From the NCBI GenBank assembly GCA_002358855.1, contig DEPQ01000074.1, positions 2,797 to 21,849 on the forward strand: a stretch of 19,053 bases of DNA. Reading direction: 5' to 3'. This DNA is from Bacteroidales bacterium UBA3388. Its GTDB lineage: Bacteria; Bacteroidota; Bacteroidia; Bacteroidales; P3. The position numbers and the translations under genes are program-made. The notes below the pieces were generated by a model. The model did no database searches, was not told the origin of the DNA, and saw only the letters and a list, made by a program, of their open reading frames with translations. Numbering within the stretch: position 1 is the first letter of the stretch; each line of letters begins with the position of its first letter. Positions 14,724-19,053 of this stretch are shown here, one piece after another.

Positions 14724-15181
14724 AAACCTAATTCCTTAATTGTTATTTTTTCAACTATGGTATCTGATATTTGCGCTCTTCCGATTGATTGTAAAAATGC
14801 TTTTTCTTTGCATAATAATTCTTTATCAGATTCTAATTTAGTAGCAAAGTCAAATCCTTTGCGAGATAATTTGTATTTATTATTGGTGGTTTTTTCAAAA
14901 ATTCCATCAGCAACGGCTAAAATTAAAGCTCTGTTTACCACGGGATCAATTGACCAATGAGGAGGTATTGTTTTAAACTTATTTGCTATAAATTGTCTTA
15001 TAATAGTCATATTCTTTTCAGAATAAAGACACCACGAAAACAAGTGTAATTTGAGTAGACTAGAAGTATTGGCTCGGCAACAATACTTTAGAATTAGTAC
15101 AATGAGCGCAATTTGATACATTGGTCTATATTCTGCTGGTAATGGTATCGGTTTTTTCTTAAATATAATCTTATTATCCAT
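14720..15181 (-). CDS. Small winged-helix protein, ABC-3C middle-component-like
   Basis: A 153-residue protein between the nuclease-like and Rad50-like genes. The C-terminal half has a winged-helix pattern: NRALILAVADGIFEKTTN, then KYKLSRKGFDFATKLE, resembling the middle component (LmuC-type position) of ABC-three-component systems, which bridges ATPase and effector. The N-terminal half is helical (MYQIALIVLILKYCCRANTS, LFSWCLYSEK) and is typical for such subunits. I chose ATG 15181, one base after the stop of the upstream gene; an alternative TTG at 15190 adds three residues and overlaps it. It has no catalytic motif. The assignment relies on gene order, size and the winged-helix pattern, not on a strong sequence signature. 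Confidence 0.75.
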   Translation of the reverse strand: MDNKIIFKKKPIPLPAEYRPMYQIALIVLILKYCCRANTSSLLKLHLFSWCLYSEKNMTIIRQFIANKFKTIPPHWSIDPVVNRALILAVADGIFEKTTNNKYKLSRKGFDFATKLESDKELLCKEKAFLQSIGRAQISDTIVEKITIKELGL

Positions 15182-15182
15182 A

Positions 15183-16139
15183 TCATTCAAAGTTAATCGG
15201 GCATCTTAAAATCCAATCTGCTATAACACCTTTTGTTAGCTTTTCTAGTGTTAAGTCATCATAGCAAGAGAAATTATCTTTCAATTTATTCTTTAACTCA
15301 TTTCGAATTCTCTCGTATAGTTGATTGTTATTGTCTGTATGAGTTATACATAATTCTTCCACAGTACTTTCATAATCACTGATAATACGAATGAATTTTT
15401 CATAATCTGTAGGATTTAGTTCCTTCCATTTATTAAGAATCTGCTGTTGGTGTAAAAAATCGCCTACCGTCTGTTCTGTTAATTTATTAACTTTATCCTC
15501 CATGTTTTTAGTTTGAGGTTGCAAACGTTTTCCATGTTTCTCAATAGCATGTTCTATTAAATCAATATTCGATTTGTTCCAATCAACATTGCTGTTTTGT
15601 TCTACATTAATTTCTATTTTTTGTCCATTCGCATTTAGTGCTATTGGTATTTGAACTGTAAAATAGTCCTCATCATATATCAATATATCAAAATCTTCTG
15701 ATAATATCTCTAAGTTTTTTGCTTTATATTCAGCAACTTTATTTTGACAGTGTCTAATCAACTCTTTGTTTCTGTATAATGGTGTAAGGAATATCCATTG
15801 TACGATACGTATATCTTTTAAATAATCTTTGAGTTCTTTTATATTTACCTCAAGTTTATTTAAGTCTTTTGTTATCTTATCTCTTTGTTTCTCATATAAG
15901 GTTCTAGGTTCATAGTCTTCATCAGGGCAATAACATTGAAATGCTTTCCCGGTACGGGTAAAACCTTCAATACCCATATCGCCCTGCCAAGCTGGCAATT
16001 CTTGATAACCTTCACTTTCAAATTTTAATTTGAGACATACTTGACATAGTTCCTCCCATGTATTACCATCATATGCTCCAAACTTAGCCTTAATCATATC
16101 AATGTTTTTTATATTGTCAAATAAATGTACAGATTGCAT
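15183..16139 (-). CDS. Restriction-endonuclease-fold effector protein of the ABC-3C-like module
   Basis: A 318-residue protein with a likely PD-(D/E)xK-type N-terminal domain: helix NTWEELCQVCLKLKF (Glu29/Glu30), then LPAWQGDMGIEGF (Asp54, Glu58), then KAFQCYCPDED (Gln68, Tyr70). This follows the GDxGIDG...QCK layout of Mrr- and Cap4-like nucleases, except that the lysine position holds Tyr. A helical LYEKQRDKITKDLNKL segment, another alpha/beta stretch (VQWIFLTPLYRNKELIRHC) and a helical C-terminus follow, the latter probably contacting the other subunits. It is the proposed effector (LmuA position). Translation is coupled: ATG 16139 lies 23 nt inside the upstream ATPase gene. An internal ATG (Met15, 16097) would avoid the overlap and keep the domain. 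Confidence 0.8.
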   Translation of the reverse strand: MQSVHLFDNIKNIDMIKAKFGAYDGNTWEELCQVCLKLKFESEGYQELPAWQGDMGIEGFTRTGKAFQCYCPDEDYEPRTLYEKQRDKITKDLNKLEVNIKELKDYLKDIRIVQWIFLTPLYRNKELIRHCQNKVAEYKAKNLEILSEDFDILIYDEDYFTVQIPIALNANGQKIEINVEQNSNVDWNKSNIDLIEHAIEKHGKRLQPQTKNMEDKVNKLTEQTVGDFLHQQQILNKWKELNPTDYEKFIRIISDYESTVEELCITHTDNNNQLYERIRNELKNKLKDNFSCYDDLTLEKLTKGVIADWILRCPINFE

Positions 16140-17967
16140 TCCCAGATTTTGCTTCTATAACGCTATTGAAAAAGTTGGCATCTTTACTTTTGTCAGATTT
16201 TTCATAGCATTTATCATAGAAGGATTTAATGGTTGTATTATCTGATTGCATAGTTCCAACCTCGCCATTCTTGATTACTCTATAATTAATCATTCCTTTG
16301 GATAAGAGAGGTGTCTTTCCTGGCTGTTTGATAATTCTAAAATTATCACATAGAATTAATTCAAATTTATAGATATCAATTGAGGGTACTTTGCATGTTA
16401 ATTCAAAACATAATTTATCTCCCCTATTCAAGAATGGCACACTATCTATATCTTTAAATACCATCAATGTCTGCAAGCATAGTTCAACTTCATATCTGTA
16501 TTTAACCACATCATAGCTATCGTGGCTAGCAGGGTTTAATATAAATTTACGAAAACTATCTAGCTCTTCAAAAACAGAAATATCTGTCATTCCACATTCC
16601 TCTGCATATCTCTTGCTATTATGAATTAACCCATTTAGATCTAATCTGCTATAATCAGGAGATAACTGCCATTTATTAGGTAGAAAGTTTTTACATAATA
16701 ATTCTGCGGCTTTTCTTAAAAAGTTACCTGCAATCTCGTATTCATGCTGTTTAATATAATGTTCGGCTTCCCCAAGGTAATCCTCGCTATTTCTAATATA
16801 TGGAGTCTTATCATAATCCATGTATATTTCTTTATAGATCCACGCATCTTGATTCTTTTTTGTTTTATGCTTAAAATACTCAAAGAACATTTTGTCGTGA
16901 GTAAACAGATATATCTTATACTTATCAGATATTTTCAATAAGAAATCTACAACTTTTGCTCGGTTGCTCATATCAAGACTGATGAGCATATCATCAAGAG
17001 CTAAAAACGAGCCTTGAGTTATTACAGTAGTGGTCATTGCTGCAAATCTGACAGCCAATGCAATAGCAGTTAGTTTTGCTTCGTTGAAATGAGATTGGGG
17101 TTTATAAATAGTTCTACCATCTTCTGAAATTTTGATACCAATCCTAGGAGCGAACAATGTCAGTGGGATTGTTTTACCATCACGAACTCTGTCGTATGCA
17201 AGATAAAAATGCTCATGAAGATTATTTTCAGGGTTATTTTCTTCTAAATAAACGATTTGTATATTCAGAGCTAAATCGCCATCATTTCTAAAATTTTCGT
17301 TGTATATCGTATTAACATTCTTGTTTATATGACTAACCAAGTTATATAGATGATTGTTAAACTTATCAATTGGCTCTTTTAGACTTCTGACAGAAGGCTT
17401 GTGGGTACTAGCCTCAACGATTTCATTATAAAGATCAGCTAGAAACTGCGTTTCTCCTGCAGGTAAATGGAATGGCAGAATATCTTTGTAAAAGACATTC
17501 CATAAATCAATTTCTTCCGAATTTCTCGCAGCATGGAAGCGTGATATATACGAATGATTTATGAATGCTGAATTTTTATTCAACATTTTAATTTCACTCT
17601 CATCACCTCCATTCTCTGATGATAGCCCACCATTGTCAAGCCTCCAAATTTTGCCATCATCAAATGTAATACGGACATATGGGGCGTATGTATTATCTTT
17701 CGCCTCATTAAACCTAAAAATGTTAATTAGATGTTCATTATTGATTATAAACTCTTCTCCATTAGTATCTCCTGGCTTGAAATACTTAGCACCCTTATCA
17801 TCTTTGAATACACTCTGCAATAATACGTGTAGAGCGTAATACAATGACGATTTTCCACTACCATTCTCACCGTATAAGAGCAGATTCTTACCTATCCCTA
17901 AATCTAATTTGAAGTTTTTAGGGAAAGCTTTGAATCCTTCTATTTCTATTTTGGTTATTGTAGCCAT
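16117..17967 (-). CDS. RecF-like AAA/ABC ATPase with helical C-terminal region
   Basis: A 616-residue ATPase distinct from the Rad50-like one. Walker A GENGSGKS is at 33-40 in the typical RecF/AAA_15 opening ITKIEIEGFKAF. A signature-like FNEAKLTAIALAVRFA follows at 294-309, Walker B FLALDDM at 321-327 (Asp in place of the usual catalytic Glu), D-loop SLDMSNR, and H-loop FTHDKM at 355-360. No long coiled coil or CxxC is present. Residues about 400-505 form a helical block (AGNFLRKAAELLCKNF; RKFILNPASHDS) that resembles HEPN-like domains attached to defence ATPases, though the canonical R-x4-6-H spacing is not met. A beta-rich C-terminal region of about 110 residues closes the protein. It starts 2 nt after the methyltransferase stop and overlaps the nuclease gene, linking both parts of the operon. 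Confidence 0.85.
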   Translation of the reverse strand: MATITKIEIEGFKAFPKNFKLDLGIGKNLLLYGENGSGKSSLYYALHVLLQSVFKDDKGAKYFKPGDTNGEEFIINNEHLINIFRFNEAKDNTYAPYVRITFDDGKIWRLDNGGLSSENGGDESEIKMLNKNSAFINHSYISRFHAARNSEEIDLWNVFYKDILPFHLPAGETQFLADLYNEIVEASTHKPSVRSLKEPIDKFNNHLYNLVSHINKNVNTIYNENFRNDGDLALNIQIVYLEENNPENNLHEHFYLAYDRVRDGKTIPLTLFAPRIGIKISEDGRTIYKPQSHFNEAKLTAIALAVRFAAMTTTVITQGSFLALDDMLISLDMSNRAKVVDFLLKISDKYKIYLFTHDKMFFEYFKHKTKKNQDAWIYKEIYMDYDKTPYIRNSEDYLGEAEHYIKQHEYEIAGNFLRKAAELLCKNFLPNKWQLSPDYSRLDLNGLIHNSKRYAEECGMTDISVFEELDSFRKFILNPASHDSYDVVKYRYEVELCLQTLMVFKDIDSVPFLNRGDKLCFELTCKVPSIDIYKFELILCDNFRIIKQPGKTPLLSKGMINYRVIKNGEVGTMQSDNTTIKSFYDKCYEKSDKSKDANFFNSVIEAKSGNAICTFI

Positions 17968-17969
17968 AG

Positions 17970-19053
17970 TTACGACAAAATTATCGTTCTTAATGTTTCT
18001 GAACTTGAAAGTGATAATGAGTTTAATGATTCAATTATTCCTGTTGAATCAATTTTCATATACAACTCCCAAATGTCATCTATGCTAATAGAATCTTTTT
18101 GCTTTATGTAATTACGTAATACGGTAATTACAGACATTCCTGCCATTTCACTAGGAAGATAAATTTCGTATATACAACCATCTATGAGTTTTTCTAACTC
18201 AGATGAAATGTAAGAGTTCTGAACAAGTTCGCTTGCTCGTTCATCTGTGGTATTAAGCAAAATGATCATATCAACTAATTTTGCTACTATTTCTTGTACA
18301 TCGTTTGATGGTACAGCAATAGGAATCTGTTGCAGCGGTTCTTTATCTAATTGATAGTTGGCACCCTGCATCTTACCTTTATTTTTAAGCCAAAACTCAA
18401 TCAGTTTAGAGTTTAATAGACCTGTTAGGTATTTCATATTAACCCGATTAGTCTTTATTACATAGAATGTTGCCGACATATAATTCAGTCCATTTGCATA
18501 TGCAAAAATAGGTCTTCCAGCACACTTTCTCAATGCAACTATCTTCTCTCCAACAAAGAATGATTCTACTCTTGATCTATGTAGTCCATAAGGTTTGTTA
18601 TCAGATGAAATAACATCTCTAAACTTGTCTAAATGAGCTTTTAGATGTGGGTAAGAGTCCATACTGCGTGGATTCTTAAATGTAGATGGAGTATAGATTA
18701 TACTTAAATCAGTAGTTCCTACCATATACCTTGCTACATTATCTGACGAATTGTAATATGGCTTTATAAGTTTTACCTCATCCTCTGATAGTTCTAGTTC
18801 TTCTATTTCGGATTTTGAGAGACCGAATATTCCATCTCCAATAGAGAGGCCATATTTTTCTGACAATTTCTTGTTAATAAAATCATAATGTGGATGTATG
18901 CCATTTGTTAACTCTTCTTCAAATAAGAAAATGTTATTCGTGGCATTATAAATTTTATCCAATATATCATCACTTTGGCTAAACGTTATGTTTTTATCAT
19001 AAAAATTAGCTCGTCTTATTGTTGGAGTATAACATTCTGCCTGTTCATAGGTT
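17970..19053 (-). CDS. TaqI/Eco57I-like DNA methyltransferase or type IIG enzyme, C-terminal part
   Basis: The frame is open to the window edge (360 codons seen), so the N-terminal catalytic part lies outside. The visible part matches the target-recognition region of TaqI-type N6-adenine methyltransferases and type IIG restriction-modification enzymes: an LIKPYYNSSDNVARYMVG segment, then LSIIYTPSTF, then FVGEKIVALRKCAGRPIFAY, MSATFYVIKTNRVNMKYL, TGLLNSKLIEFWLKNKG and the closing LDKEPLQQIPIAVP, followed by a helical tail of about 130 residues. A TTG at 18962 is not a real start because TYEQAECYTPTIRRANFYD continues in frame upstream. It probably marks host DNA and, if type IIG, also cuts. The SAM and NPPY motifs cannot be checked here. 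Confidence 0.85.
   Translation of the reverse strand, partial: TYEQAECYTPTIRRANFYDKNITFSQSDDILDKIYNATNNIFLFEEELTNGIHPHYDFINKKLSEKYGLSIGDGIFGLSKSEIEELELSEDEVKLIKPYYNSSDNVARYMVGTTDLSIIYTPSTFKNPRSMDSYPHLKAHLDKFRDVISSDNKPYGLHRSRVESFFVGEKIVALRKCAGRPIFAYANGLNYMSATFYVIKTNRVNMKYLTGLLNSKLIEFWLKNKGKMQGANYQLDKEPLQQIPIAVPSNDVQEIVAKLVDMIILLNTTDERASELVQNSYISSELEKLIDGCIYEIYLPSEMAGMSVITVLRNYIKQKDSISIDDIWELYMKIDSTGIIESLNSLSLSSSETLRTIILS

Noticed and set aside
15188..15190. TTG start for the small winged-helix gene
   Set aside because: ATG at 15181, one base after the preceding stop, is a better start and loses only three residues.
18960..18962. TTG as the start of the rightmost gene
   Set aside because: The same frame stays open to the window edge with plausible protein sequence, so the gene is simply cut by the window.

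Overview
This looks like an AT-rich chromosomal segment of a Bacteroidota bacterium, probably order Bacteroidales. Four intergenic regions carry the Bacteroidota primary-sigma -7 box TAnnTTTG just upstream of a start codon, starts mostly lack a Shine-Dalgarno match, and a secreted C69 dipeptidase and a roughly 405-residue QueA fit this group. The species cannot be named from the window, and no RNA genes or CRISPR arrays were seen.

Left part (1-7563) is ordinary core genome on the minus strand, in two tight operons read right to left. The first is U32-family protein > PHP phosphatase > mnmD, driven by a -7 box at 7583-7590. The second is pssA > purS > queA > pyrH > C69 dipeptidase, driven by a -7 box at 4785-4792. 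Most neighbours overlap or lie within 20 bp, the exception being the mnmD/pssA operon boundary. The genes mix tRNA wobble modification (QueA, MnmD, perhaps the U32 protein) with nucleotide and phospholipid synthesis.

Centre (7564-11388). A divergent intergenic region holds mirrored promoter-proximal sequences with two 19-bp direct repeats between them. It leads rightward into a three-gene cell-envelope signalling cassette: ECF sigma factor, single-pass membrane protein (possible anti-sigma) and predicted outer-membrane protein. Convergent to this is trmN6 (tRNA A37 methyltransferase). Next comes a BmrR/BltR-type MerR regulator with its own promoter, a candidate operator and a strong hairpin after its stop.

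Right part (11389 to the window edge) is an accessory defence island, all on the minus strand. In transcription order the intact part is: the C-terminal part of a TaqI/Eco57I-like DNA methyltransferase or type IIG enzyme (cut by the window edge), a RecF-like AAA ATPase, a restriction-endonuclease-fold protein, a small winged-helix protein, and a Rad50/SMC-like ATPase with a CPTC zinc-hook motif. All five are coupled by overlaps or gaps of 1-2 nt. The last three have the layout of an ABC-three-component (ABC-3C, Lamassu-like) anti-phage or anti-plasmid system. The direct coupling to a second ATPase and a modification-type enzyme makes the whole look like a composite system. Downstream lie two decaying defence-type genes: a Schlafen AlbA_2 N-terminal remnant, and a Ymh (TIGR02391) HEPN-like gene broken by one in-frame TAG. 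The 308 bp between them and the MerR gene contain hairpins but no recognisable gene, and may hold the island edge.
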